Position numbers and translations under genes: made by a program. Source: a virus. From it: a stretch of 46,600 bases of DNA. This document shows positions 38,846 to 46,600 of this stretch, piece by piece; the stretch's first letter is position 1, and every line of letters begins with the position of its first letter. The stretch covers positions 1-46,600 of IMG/VR virus record IMGVR_UViG_3300037840_000088; one strand, 5' to 3'. The notes under the pieces are model-generated. The model was given only the letters and a program-made list of their open reading frames with translations. It ran no database searches and was not told the DNA's origin.

Positions 38846-39790
38846 ATGACGACCAACCTACCGTCACTTTACACCGAGAGCTTCTCGTCCAATCTGCTGC
38901 TCCGGCTGCAGCAAGAGACGACCCTGCTTCGCGGCAAGGTCATAGAAGGCACGCACGTCGGCGAGGCGGTTTCGCCGGTCAACTATGTGTCGGCCGTGAA
39001 CAGCCGCGCGCCGTCCGGCGTCCTCGCTCCGATCACGTTTGTCAACGCCGACTTTATGCGGCGCTGGGTGACGGCGCAGAACCGCGAAGTCCCCCAGGCG
39101 ATCGATACCTTCCAGCAGCTTCAGACGATCATCGATCCGAAGTCGCAGTATCTCGCCGTCGCCGCGGCGGCTTGCGCCCGCGATTGGGACGATGCGATTA
39201 TCGCTGGGGCTTTCGCGACCGCGCTGATCGGCACCGGCCTCGCCACGTCCGGCGGGTTCACCTCCGAGACCTTCGCGTCGTTGACTGACGTTCAGGTGCT
39301 CTCGGACTTCGAGGATGGCTCGACCTACCGCGGCCTGACCGTCGAGAAATTCCGCGAAGTGCGGCGCCTGCTGCGCCATCATCACGTCGAGCTTGAGCGC
39401 GATCCGCTAACCTTTGTCTCCGGGTCGCAGCAAGAAAGCGATCTGCTCGGCCTCGTCCAGGTCGTATCGACCGAGTTCAACGACCGGCCGGTTCTGGTCG
39501 ACGGGATCGTGGTACGTTTTCTCGGGTTCTCGATGGTCTTCTCGGAACGTCTCGCCACCGTGACGGTCAGCTCGAACGTCGTGCGCAACTGCATCGCGCT
39601 CACGAAGTCGAGCATGTACCTCGCGATGTGGAAGGAGATGACCTCCGATGTCGATCAGCGGAAGGACATCACCGGGCTGCCGTACCAGATTTACGTGTAC
39701 CACAGCTTCGGCGCGACCCGGCTGGAGCCCAACCGCCTGGTCCAGGTTCAGTGTCTCGATAGCACGGGCGCCGACCCGATGCCCACCTAA
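38846..39790 (+). CDS. Major capsid protein
   Basis: 314 aa from ATG 38846. N-terminal helix (ESFSSNLLLRLQQETTLLRG), then VNYVSAVNSRAPSG, a conserved-looking middle (DFMRRWVTAQNREVPQAID) and a C-terminal region ending HSFGATRLEPNRLVQVQCLD, a pattern I associate with the HK97-fold phage capsid family of podoviruses with short coat proteins. Position after the scaffold, length and the strong terminator downstream all support the call. Hundreds of copies form the shell. Confidence 0.85.
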   Translation: MTTNLPSLYTESFSSNLLLRLQQETTLLRGKVIEGTHVGEAVSPVNYVSAVNSRAPSGVLAPITFVNADFMRRWVTAQNREVPQAIDTFQQLQTIIDPKSQYLAVAAAACARDWDDAIIAGAFATALIGTGLATSGGFTSETFASLTDVQVLSDFEDGSTYRGLTVEKFREVRRLLRHHHVELERDPLTFVSGSQQESDLLGLVQVVSTEFNDRPVLVDGIVVRFLGFSMVFSERLATVTVSSNVVRNCIALTKSSMYLAMWKEMTSDVDQRKDITGLPYQIYVYHSFGATRLEPNRLVQVQCLDSTGADPMPT

Positions 39791-39796
39791 CCGGTT

Positions 39797-39826
39797 GGGG
39801 GCGAAAGCCCCCTTTCTGGCCATTTT
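39797..39826 (+). terminator. Intrinsic terminator after the capsid gene
   Basis: GGGGGC (39797-39802), GAAA tetraloop, GCCCCC (39807-39812), then a T-rich run ending CATTTT. Seven bases after the capsid stop. A partial terminator here would set capsid expression above that of the tail genes. The best terminator in the window. Confidence 0.8.
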
Positions 39827-39846
39827 GATCTTGATGTGAGGAACAC

Positions 39847-40398
39847 ATGACCACCGAAGCCCTCAAGAGCACGTCGATCACCAACAAGGACGCGAACCCG
39901 ATCGTGCTGGTCGACAGCGGCCAAGGCGCGCCCGGTATTCTCCGTCAAGTCGAAGATTATGTGTCGCCGACGACCGGCAAGACTTCAGGGTCGACCTATC
40001 GCGTGCTGCGTTTGCCGTCGAGCGCGGTGATGAAGACCCTGCATTGGTGGATCGAGGCATCGAGCACGACCAGCACGTTCGATGTCGATATCGCCTATTC
40101 GGACGGGATCGATGACCCGTCCTACAACGCTCAGGCGGGCGCGATCATCCAGGTTTCTTCGGCCGACAACAAGGTGTTCGGCGCGGCCATCGATATGCAC
40201 ACCGCTGCGGCGCCGGCCGACCTGGTGTACGCCATTATGACCGGCGCGTCGTTCAACACCCCGCTATGGGCGCTGTCCGGCCTCGGCCCCTTGGCCTCCG
40301 ACCCGATGTGCATGTTCGACATTGTGCTGAAGAACACAGCGACCAACAGCGGCACTGCGGTCATTCATCTGCGCGCCACTTACGTTTCGCCGGCCTAA
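39847..40398 (+). CDS. Minor structural / decoration protein candidate (183 aa)
   Basis: 183 aa from ATG 39847 with GAGG six bases upstream. Beta-rich, Thr/Ser/Ala-rich with few charges (SSTTSTFDVDIAYSDGIDD, LKNTATNSGTAVIHLRATYV), as in head decoration or tail adaptor-associated proteins. No family named. Follows the capsid terminator. Confidence 0.6.
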   Translation: MTTEALKSTSITNKDANPIVLVDSGQGAPGILRQVEDYVSPTTGKTSGSTYRVLRLPSSAVMKTLHWWIEASSTTSTFDVDIAYSDGIDDPSYNAQAGAIIQVSSADNKVFGAAIDMHTAAAPADLVYAIMTGASFNTPLWALSGLGPLASDPMCMFDIVLKNTATNSGTAVIHLRATYVSPA

Positions 40399-40407
40399 AG
40401 GTCGGCG

Positions 40408-40980
40408 ATGGCTCGGTTTGCGGTAGCCTGTGGGCTGAACTATTCCGGCTCGACGGACCACCCGGCGCGCTCAGGCGCCCCGTCGATCGTCACGGATGTC
40501 GTAGGGCAGCAACAGGCTTCGACATCGACATGGACGGCGGTCAAAGCGGCGATAGCAGCGTTGGAAGCGGCAATCGCTGCTCTCCTGGCGACGACCGCGG
40601 TGCAGGGCGATAACACGACGAAAACCAGTGTAACGCTGGGTCAAACCGATTTCCATACCTATCAGCAGGACTTCGCGCAGGGCGCGAGCTTGACCACGAT
40701 CCAGGCGTCGATTGAGACGCTGGTCAATACCACCTGGCCGGCGAACGCGGTTATCACTGGCGATACGACCGCGGACGCCGATCTGGTGATTGTTCAGGCG
40801 GATTGGACCACGGTTAAGGCCGCGATGACGGCGTTTGTTGTCGGGGTTGCTGCGGTGCCGTCCACGTCGGATGTGGTGGTTTCCGTCAACGCTTCTACGG
40901 TGTTGACTGTGAGCGCGTTGCGCACCATTTTCAACAAGATCGACAAGTTCGTGCAGGGCAACAACGCCCTGACCCCGTGA
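40408..40980 (+). CDS. Hypothetical structural protein (190 aa)
   Basis: 190 aa from ATG 40408, AGG about five bases upstream. Ala/Thr/Val-rich with repeated short blocks (TAVKAAIAALEAAIAALLATT, VKAAMTAFVVGVAAV) suggesting helical coiled-coil segments; starts ARFAVACGLNYSGSTDHPAR. No family recognised; virion component by composition and location. Confidence 0.55.
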   Translation: MARFAVACGLNYSGSTDHPARSGAPSIVTDVVGQQQASTSTWTAVKAAIAALEAAIAALLATTAVQGDNTTKTSVTLGQTDFHTYQQDFAQGASLTTIQASIETLVNTTWPANAVITGDTTADADLVIVQADWTTVKAAMTAFVVGVAAVPSTSDVVVSVNASTVLTVSALRTIFNKIDKFVQGNNALTP

Positions 40981-40988
40981 GGTGACGC

Positions 40989-41234
40989 ATGGCTTCCCAC
41001 TACATCGCGCTTGTGTCGGCCGGCGACGCGCAAACCAGCATTCTGGATAAGAATGGCACTGGCTCTGGCGTCGTGTTTGGCACTTCCAGCGATGCGACCG
41101 CTTTCATGGAGCTGCGCATTCTCGATGGCGTGGTGAACTCGAACAGCGTCGCGATTAACCGTTCGGTGATTGTTCAGGGGATCGAAAAGCTCAAAGACAT
41201 CCTCCTGCAGTTTCCTAACAAAATCCCGTACTAA
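40989..41234 (+). CDS. Small structural protein (81 aa)
   Basis: 81 aa from ATG 40989 with GAGGTG before it. Compact alpha-beta protein (ASHYIALVSAGDAQTSIL, then FMELRILDGVVNSNSV and a C-terminal helix KLKDILLQF). No family recognised. Part of the minor head/tail cluster. Confidence 0.55.
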   Translation: MASHYIALVSAGDAQTSILDKNGTGSGVVFGTSSDATAFMELRILDGVVNSNSVAINRSVIVQGIEKLKDILLQFPNKIPY

Positions 41235-41243
41235 GGGGTAGCT

Positions 41244-41540
41244 ATGTCGCGCGCAACAGACGGCAAGACAGCCGGGCCGATCGCCTCTGGAGCCAATCCG
41301 ACGAAGTTCTCGCTTGACGGCGGCCTCTACGCTTTCGACACCGTTGGCGCAACTGGGTCGAGTATCGATATGCGCCGGCTAGGGCCAGACGGCTCGACTT
41401 ATGTGTCAGTGTTGACTGCGATTATTACGGCGAATAGCGAGCAATTGGTTTATTTGCCCGCTGGGCAGTATGAGTTTGTATACGGGGCAAGCGGAGCGAC
41501 TGGCATTTATGCACGAGTCTCACGTATTCCGTTTGAATAA
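41244..41540 (+). CDS. Small beta-rich structural protein (98 aa)
   Basis: 98 aa from ATG 41244. Pattern GLYAFDTVGAT, MRRLGPDGSTYVSV, VYLPAGQYEFVYGAS is that of small beta-sandwich virion proteins in many phages (a modified Ig-like or head-fibre base unit). Ends three bases before the signal-peptide-bearing fibre gene. Function inferred from composition. Confidence 0.55.
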   Translation: MSRATDGKTAGPIASGANPTKFSLDGGLYAFDTVGATGSSIDMRRLGPDGSTYVSVLTAIITANSEQLVYLPAGQYEFVYGASGATGIYARVSRIPFE

Positions 41541-41543
41541 GCC

Positions 41544-42662
41544 ATGCGTAGATTTCTCGCTGTTCTTGGATTTTTTGCGCTGCTGTGCGGCGCTGCGGAA
41601 GCGTTTGAGTTTCAGCCTTCGGCCGATGTTGATTTTCGGCGGGAAGTTAGCCTTCAGCCAGGTGGAGCGGCTACGGGGCCTTGCGGAGGTGATCTCGGCA
41701 GCAATTTTCCAAATTGTACGGTTGTAAATCTTTCCAACGTCACCAATGGATCGTTGCCGTTATCGGGCATTAACGGCTACCCGGCATGGACTGGATTTGC
41801 CTCACTTGGGATTACTGCGCCGGTTGTAAATACGACGCCCCTGACGATCTCAGGTTATTCGTTGACCGGCTCTAATGCGTCGTCGCTGATTGATCTCAGT
41901 GGGACGTGGAACACGTCAGGATCGGCGATAGGAATAAAGTTCAATGCGACCTGTACGAGTTGCGCGAACGCGCAGTTGATCGGTTTGCAGGTCGGCGGAG
42001 TTAGGCGATTTGATGTTGATACGAATGGCATTGTTGGGATCAACGGGGTTACGGGAGGATCACCCCGCATCCTGGTGGGGTTAGCTACTGAAACGGGTCG
42101 AGTATCTATTGGTTTAGACACTTTTGATAATGCTTTGATCGCGTTTGGTCCGGGCGGTGGAAGCTCCCGCGACACCTTTCTCACGAGATCGGCAGCGGCT
42201 AGTTGGCACCTAGGCGGAGTTGACGCCGCCGCCCCTGTAGCACAGACCCTCGGGGTGCAAGGCGTGGTCGCGGGCACCAGCAACACGCCGGGGGCGAACT
42301 GGCTACTCAAGGGTAGCGATGGTACTGGAACGGGCGTAGGCGGTACGATTGTCCTGCAAACGGCACCAGCGGGGACTACCGGCACAACGCAGAACCCCTT
42401 TGCGACAGGTCTGACGATCACCGCCCCCGCCGTGAACATGCAGCCTAGCGTGGTGGTGGGAAACCAGGCGCTCGCGACCAATGCGACAGATGGCTTCCTT
42501 TACATCGCGAGCGGCGCTGGCACTCCGACCGGGACGCCAACTACCTTCACTGGCCGCGTGGCGCTCTACTACGACACGACCAACCATCAGCTTTGGGTGT
42601 ATGACGGCGCGTGGCTCCAGCCCAAAACGCCCGCTGCCGCTGCCATCGTGAATTGGCAATAG
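41544..42662 (+). CDS. Fibre-like protein with Sec signal peptide (372 aa)
   Basis: 372 aa from ATG 41544. The N-terminus is a textbook signal peptide (MRRFLAVLGFFALLCGAAEA, cleavage near Ala20). The body is Gly/Thr/Ser/Asn-rich and beta-structured (LSGINGYPAWTGFASLGIT, SVVVGNQALATNATDGFLYI), ending RVALYYDTTNHQLWVYDGAW, a motif frequent at the end of phage fibre and head-fibre proteins. Two Cys pairs (residues 47/57 and about 135/138) would suit oxidising export. Export of a fibre is unusual because tails assemble in the cytoplasm; either the signal is kept as a membrane or virion anchor, or the protein acts outside. Confidence 0.6.
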   Translation: MRRFLAVLGFFALLCGAAEAFEFQPSADVDFRREVSLQPGGAATGPCGGDLGSNFPNCTVVNLSNVTNGSLPLSGINGYPAWTGFASLGITAPVVNTTPLTISGYSLTGSNASSLIDLSGTWNTSGSAIGIKFNATCTSCANAQLIGLQVGGVRRFDVDTNGIVGINGVTGGSPRILVGLATETGRVSIGLDTFDNALIAFGPGGGSSRDTFLTRSAAASWHLGGVDAAAPVAQTLGVQGVVAGTSNTPGANWLLKGSDGTGTGVGGTIVLQTAPAGTTGTTQNPFATGLTITAPAVNMQPSVVVGNQALATNATDGFLYIASGAGTPTGTPTTFTGRVALYYDTTNHQLWVYDGAWLQPKTPAAAAIVNWQ

Positions 42663-42671
42663 GGAATAGCG

Positions 42672-43775
42672 ATGACCGGATACCTATCAGATATAGTCTA
42701 TGCCGGTGACTTTGGGGCAGTAGCTGGAGGAAACCCAACTGCAAACCGCATCGCATTTCAAAGCGCTATTGATACGGCGTTTGGTCCAGCTTCAAGTCCA
42801 AACGGTAGTGGAATAGGGCAGACCAAAAACCGGCCGCTTATTTTCCCCCCTGGACTATTCGATATCGATCAGTCGTTGGTATTTACCAAGGTGCAGGGAA
42901 GTCGAGTAATCGGGGCGGGACGCGGCGCGACGTGGTTGCGTAATCAAGACGGCGGGGTGCTTGCGACCAACGGCTGCGCATATATGAGAATCGAGGGCTT
43001 TCAATTGACCGGAGGTCCAGGTTCGACATGCTTTGATTACGATTGGGACGGGGCAGGTGATGTTGCCTTGCAGGCGACCACATTTGCTGATCTGCTATTC
43101 GACGGCACCGCCGGGGCATCTATTGGAATAAATATCGGAAAATCGGGCTACATGGGTTCCGAAGGTTCTTTCGATAATTGCCATTTTACTGGCTTTTCAA
43201 CCGCTGGGCTTATAACGTCTAACGGAAATGCCCTCGCCCAGACAATAAAGGGTGGCAACTTCCAATCGTGCAATCGCGGAATATGGGTAGTGGGCGGGTC
43301 TGTGCTTGTGCTCGGAAGTGGCTTTCAGCAACAGGCTGACTTTGATATTTATATTGAAACATCTTCAATCAATACATGCCACATCGCGGGCGCGCGCAGT
43401 GAAAGCACAAATTTCCTTTATCTTGCGGGCGGCTCAAATTGCGGAGTCTACGATGTAGATCATCAGGGATCAACTCACGGCTTGTTTGCGAGTTGGAATT
43501 CTGGCAACGGACAGATTATGAACTGTCGATCAACTAACGGTCGGATATTTGTTCAGCAGAATGGGTGTCTGAAAATAAACGGGGTCTTTGACCGTTCAGA
43601 CTTTATGTCATACGGTAGTCTGTGGCCCGATGAGCCGCCGCCAGGAGATGCGGGCGTAGCCCGCATTGAGATCGTAGGCGTAGCTACGAACGCTGGTCCG
43701 GGGATTCCACTGTGGATTAAAGATCAGTTGATTGTCTCGGACGGGACCGGGAAACCAGTAATAACAGGAAGCTGA
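42672..43775 (+). CDS. Tailspike-like parallel beta-helix protein (367 aa)
   Basis: 367 aa from ATG 42672. Starts with the pectate-lyase-superfamily entry pattern (DIVYAGDFGAVAGGNPTANRIAFQSAID, seen as DFGAV plus FQSAI), then FPPGLFDIDQSLVF, GAGRGATWLRN and successive beta-helix turns with Asn/Gly ladders (FDNCHFTGFSTAG, GGNFQSCNRGIW). Such spikes bind or cut surface polysaccharide. The DNA is AT-richer in third positions than its neighbours, so it was probably acquired by recombination. Catalytic residues cannot be assigned. Ends with a 14-codon remnant frame directly after it (43776-43820). Confidence 0.7.
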   Translation: MTGYLSDIVYAGDFGAVAGGNPTANRIAFQSAIDTAFGPASSPNGSGIGQTKNRPLIFPPGLFDIDQSLVFTKVQGSRVIGAGRGATWLRNQDGGVLATNGCAYMRIEGFQLTGGPGSTCFDYDWDGAGDVALQATTFADLLFDGTAGASIGINIGKSGYMGSEGSFDNCHFTGFSTAGLITSNGNALAQTIKGGNFQSCNRGIWVVGGSVLVLGSGFQQQADFDIYIETSSINTCHIAGARSESTNFLYLAGGSNCGVYDVDHQGSTHGLFASWNSGNGQIMNCRSTNGRIFVQQNGCLKINGVFDRSDFMSYGSLWPDEPPPGDAGVARIEIVGVATNAGPGIPLWIKDQLIVSDGTGKPVITGS

Positions 43776-43867
43776 ATGACTGCGGCCAACCGCGAAGCCC
43801 TCGCCGGCCGAAGCTCTTGAACGAGACGGCAGCAGGCGCCATTTTAGGGGTTGCGAAAGGAAGGTTG

Positions 43868-44884
43868 ATGCGCCGATTTCTCACCGCTCTCTCGGTAGCT
43901 CTTGCGCTGGTGGTGCCGGCGATCGCGCAGGCGTTCACGGCTGGGAACATCGTTGTTTACCAGGATGGCACCGGCGGGTTCATCAAAGACAGCGGCGTGC
44001 CAATCACGGCGTTGCGGACTACGCTCACTGGGGCGCAAGATTATTTTGTTCGCACGGATGGGCTCGATAGCAACACAGGCCTGACGAACTCGGCGAGCGC
44101 GCCAAATGGCGCGTTTCTGACCGTTCAGCACTGCTTGAACGTCATCGCGTACACGCTTGATACCGCTGGCTTCAATGTCAAGTGTCGGGTTCAGGGGGGT
44201 ACTTATACCGCCAATATCATCGTCCCCGGTTCCTTTGTCGGGTACAATGGCAGCGGCTTTGAGCAGGTTATGGTGCTGGGTGAAAATGGCACCGTCACCC
44301 TCACCAGCCCTAATACCGGGGCGGCGATTTTTGCCACGAAGTCGGGCGCCCCGTGGGCGTTCGAGAACATCGTCGTCACCAATCCGGCCGCCAATGGGGT
44401 CGAAATCGAGGCGGATGATTATGCCTTTCTCGCGCTCAAGACTGTCACGTTTGGCGCGACGGGCTCGGGAGGTATCAAGCTCCAATCGCTGCTGAACTCG
44501 CAAGTCCTGTTGATTTCGAGCACCTTCCAGCTCGTCGGCAATAGCGGTGTGGCCTTCTATATGGTCAACACGGGCAAGATTACCGCGCAGCCCAGTACGG
44601 TGTTCAATGTGTCCGGGGCACAGACTTACGCGACGGCGGTGGTTTTCGTCGACCCGACGAGCCAGTTCTTCAATCAGTTGACCAGTTTCACCGGGTCGAC
44701 GCCGACCGGGCCGGCTTACAGTCTCGCGGCGGGCGGGTATATCTATGATCCAACGTTGATCGCAGGGTCGGTCGCTGGCACTGCGGGCGGGCTCACCGGC
44801 ACCGTGACCGTGCGCAAAGGCGGCGGCTCGACGGACTGTGGGCTCGTCTACGTCAACGGTATTCTCACCAGCACGACTTGTTGA
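43868..44884 (+). CDS. Second fibre-like protein with Sec signal peptide (338 aa)
   Basis: 338 aa from ATG 43868 with AAGGAAGG a few bases upstream; a TTG at 43817 would add 17 residues before the signal. Signal peptide MRRFLTALSVALALVVPAIA, cleaved near AQA, strikingly similar to the one at 41544. The body shows a beta-helix-like pattern (TDGLDSNTGLTNSASAPNG, FLTVQHCLNVI, VVTNPAANGVEIEADDYAF) and ends in a Cys-bearing motif with Val-Asn-Gly (LVYVNGILTSTTC). Pectate-lyase-like fold is probable. Same question of export as above. Confidence 0.6.
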   Translation: MRRFLTALSVALALVVPAIAQAFTAGNIVVYQDGTGGFIKDSGVPITALRTTLTGAQDYFVRTDGLDSNTGLTNSASAPNGAFLTVQHCLNVIAYTLDTAGFNVKCRVQGGTYTANIIVPGSFVGYNGSGFEQVMVLGENGTVTLTSPNTGAAIFATKSGAPWAFENIVVTNPAANGVEIEADDYAFLALKTVTFGATGSGGIKLQSLLNSQVLLISSTFQLVGNSGVAFYMVNTGKITAQPSTVFNVSGAQTYATAVVFVDPTSQFFNQLTSFTGSTPTGPAYSLAAGGYIYDPTLIAGSVAGTAGGLTGTVTVRKGGGSTDCGLVYVNGILTSTTC

Positions 44885-44899
44885 TGATGGGGCGCTGAT

Positions 44900-46138
44900 G
44901 TGTCGTTCCAGACCCCCGTCGACATCGCGAACCGAGCGTGCCAGCATGTAGGCGTCCGCCGTATCGTGACGCTGTTCCCTACGCCGGAGGCGACCAATCA
45001 GGCGCAGGAGATCGCTGCCTGCTATAATCAACTGCGTATAGCCGAGTTGACTGAGAACCTGTGGAAATTCGCCACGCGGCGTGTCGTGCTGCGGCCGATC
45101 GATGTTAATACGATGCTGCTTGTGCCGGCGGCGTGGTCGAGCACTTCTAAGTACATTATGGGAAGTGTTGTCTCCTATGGCGGCCTGATCTATACCTGTC
45201 AGGGCTGGCAAGTGATCGGCACGAGCCCCGATGTCGACACGATCAATTGGGCGCCGTACTTCGGCCCGATGACTGTCGAGCCCTATGATACGAGCGGGGC
45301 GACGACGTATTTTACGGGCGAGTTGATCTACACGCCGTCGAATGAGGGCGTCGTCGTTTATCTTGCGATAAACACGCCTGGAACGGATGTGCCGGGAGTG
45401 TTTCCGGTATGGAATGGCACTGGGCCATATAACCGTGGGCAGTCGGTTTTCACGGGCCTAGTGCAGGTTTTGTCGGAGCCGGGGGACATCCCAGTATTCT
45501 CCAATCCGGGGGATATTCCAGTCGTCTCGGTTCCAGCCGGAGGCCCACAGCAATCTCTATTTGACCTGAACACAACGGTGCCAGGTTCCAATCCGGCGCA
45601 ATGGCAGGGAGTGCCTGCCATAGGGCAGCCGGATTACATGACTGGGCTGAACTGGCTGCGGCTCGATGCAACGGTGCAATCAATCACAGTGCCCTATCCG
45701 TATACCGCGGGGCCAGCGTCTGACCCGACGACCTTGAATGCCTATTATTTGCCGAACGGGTGGCTACGCCATGCACCGGATGATCCGAAGCGCGGGCTCA
45801 TTGCCGGCCTAGGCGCCCCGACCAATCCGCCGCCAAGCGATTTGGTGTTCGAGAATGTCTTCGCGTTGACCGGGATGCTGGTCGGTCTCACGAACCCGCT
45901 GATGCTGCGCTTCGTAGCCGATATGACTAGCGTGCCATTGATGAATGCACTGTTCTGCGAGGGGTGGGCCGCGCGGATCGCGCGGGAGGTGTGTGAGCGG
46001 ATTACGCAAAGTACAGCCAAGCATGAGCAGATCGATCGGGACTACACCAAGGCGATCGACCTGGCCAAGGCCATCGATGCGATCGAGCGTGGCATCACGA
46101 TGCCTCCACTCGATGGCTATCTTCTCTGTCGGGCATAG
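44900..46138 (+). CDS. Tail adaptor (tail tubular protein A-like)
   Basis: 412 aa from GTG 44900. The N-terminal section TPVDIANRACQHVGVRRI, then NQAQEIAACYNQLRIAELTENLWKFATRR matches the gp4/gp11-type adaptor family that sits under the portal in podoviruses. A central Pro/Gly/Val-rich insert (residues about 150-220) is an extra beta domain. The C-terminal helix AREVCERITQSTAKHEQ and KAIDLAKAIDAIER complete the fold. Followed after three bases by the tail nozzle gene, the expected order. Confidence 0.82.
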   Translation: MSFQTPVDIANRACQHVGVRRIVTLFPTPEATNQAQEIAACYNQLRIAELTENLWKFATRRVVLRPIDVNTMLLVPAAWSSTSKYIMGSVVSYGGLIYTCQGWQVIGTSPDVDTINWAPYFGPMTVEPYDTSGATTYFTGELIYTPSNEGVVVYLAINTPGTDVPGVFPVWNGTGPYNRGQSVFTGLVQVLSEPGDIPVFSNPGDIPVVSVPAGGPQQSLFDLNTTVPGSNPAQWQGVPAIGQPDYMTGLNWLRLDATVQSITVPYPYTAGPASDPTTLNAYYLPNGWLRHAPDDPKRGLIAGLGAPTNPPPSDLVFENVFALTGMLVGLTNPLMLRFVADMTSVPLMNALFCEGWAARIAREVCERITQSTAKHEQIDRDYTKAIDLAKAIDAIERGITMPPLDGYLLCRA

Positions 46139-46141
46139 CTC

Positions 46142-46600
46142 GTGGCGGCGAGTAATTCGGTTCAGAGCAGTTTCCTCGGCGGCGAGTGGTCTCCGTTCGC
46201 GCAAGGCCGCATAGACTTGCCCGAATACCGCCGGGCTATGAAGACTTGCAAGAACGCGATTATCTTGCAGGAGGGGGCCTGGACGCGTCGCGGCGGGTTC
46301 TTTCGTATGGGACCGACCGTACACGGCGAGGCCGGGTTTGTTCGCCCTTTCATCTTGCCGAACAACGCGCCGGGCTATCTGGAGTTCACGTTTAATGGCA
46401 GCACCAGCAATTTGCGGTTCTGGCAGGCAAACGCCACGGGCACTGGCTTCATTTTGCTCTCCGGCAGCAATGCGACGATCCTCGCGATCTCAACCGCGAC
46501 GCCGGCCGTCATGCAGATTGGCACCGCGGAAACATGGTCGACCGGCGATCAGGTTTTCATTCAGTTTGACCAGGCGTCGGCGATCGGCCCGGCGGCAGGG
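46142..46600 (+). CDS. Tail nozzle protein (tail tubular protein B-like), 5' part
   Basis: First 153 codons of the 929-aa nozzle protein continued at positions 1-2458. GTG 46142 lies three bases after the adaptor stop. N-terminal pattern SSFLGGEWSPFAQGRIDL, then PEYRRAMKTCKNAIILQEG and TRRGGFFRMG is characteristic. The frame is open to the end of the window and agrees exactly with the frame at the window start. Confidence 0.85.
   Translation, partial: MAASNSVQSSFLGGEWSPFAQGRIDLPEYRRAMKTCKNAIILQEGAWTRRGGFFRMGPTVHGEAGFVRPFILPNNAPGYLEFTFNGSTSNLRFWQANATGTGFILLSGSNATILAISTATPAVMQIGTAETWSTGDQVFIQFDQASAIGPAAG
46474..46600. repeat. Terminal direct repeat, right copy
   Basis: Exact copy of positions 1-127; see the left copy. 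Removing one copy gives a circle of 46,473 bp in which every gene is intact. Confidence 0.95.

Noticed and set aside
43844-45211. 455-aa antisense frame over the fibre and tail adaptor genes
   Set aside because: Composition is that of a GC-rich shadow frame and it runs against two supported genes.

Overview
The window looks like the complete genome of a tailed double-stranded DNA phage of podovirus type, read from an assembly that closes on itself. The first 127 bases recur exactly as the last 127 (46474-46600), and this overlap lies inside one uninterrupted reading frame (tail nozzle gene, 46142 to the end, continued at 1-2458). The unique circle is therefore about 46,473 bp. Base composition is GC-rich, with mostly G/C third codon positions. 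Sec signal peptides, lipoprotein signals and a peptidoglycan-degrading endolysin point to a Gram-negative host; an alphaproteobacterium is my guess, not shown. I see no integrase, repressor, phage RNA polymerase, tRNA gene, CRISPR array or reverse transcriptase, so the phage is probably lytic and uses host RNA polymerase.

Layout. (1) Rightward virion block from 30906 through the end and on to 9510: small and large terminase, an exported/membrane accessory cluster (33.9-34.9 kb), portal, small connector-region genes, scaffold, major capsid protein followed by a clear terminator, minor structural genes, three fibre/spike-like proteins (two with Sec signal peptides), tail tube adaptor, tail nozzle, three internal/ejection proteins (one with a cysteine peptidoglycan hydrolase domain) and a collagen-like fibre with an AT-rich tip. 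(2) Leftward accessory and lysis block 9479-14706: GT-B glycosyltransferase, class-3 lipase, two lipoproteins, small membrane proteins (holin candidates), a DUF1906-type endolysin, a MazZ-like dNTP pyrophosphohydrolase and a nucleoside deoxyribosyltransferase-like protein. (3) Leftward replication block 14703-25365: metallophosphoesterase, PD-(D/E)XK nuclease, family A DNA polymerase, SSB-like protein, Cas4-like Fe-S nuclease, SNF2-type helicase and small genes, tightly overlapped. (4) One rightward gene, 25420-27282, a PrimPol-helicase fusion with its own promoter. (5) Leftward small early genes 27277-29904. (6) A control region 29905-30905 with helically phased repeats, palindromes and AT-rich DNA, the best candidate origin and control locus.

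How the parts fit: leftward early transcription from the control region would supply the replication and nucleotide-metabolism proteins, and rightward transcription from the other side of the same region would build the particle. Many neighbouring genes overlap by 1-4 bases (ATGA, GTGA, TTGA, TAATG, TGATG), and several genes under 60 codons are well supported by ribosome binding sites and such overlaps. The parts I find most worth following are the phased repeat array at 30081-30233, the operator-like repeats at 30623-30890, a 58-nt nested hairpin at 28934-28991, a lysis block with a lipase, the signal-peptide-bearing tail fibre genes, and a likely frameshifted gene at 24000-24493.
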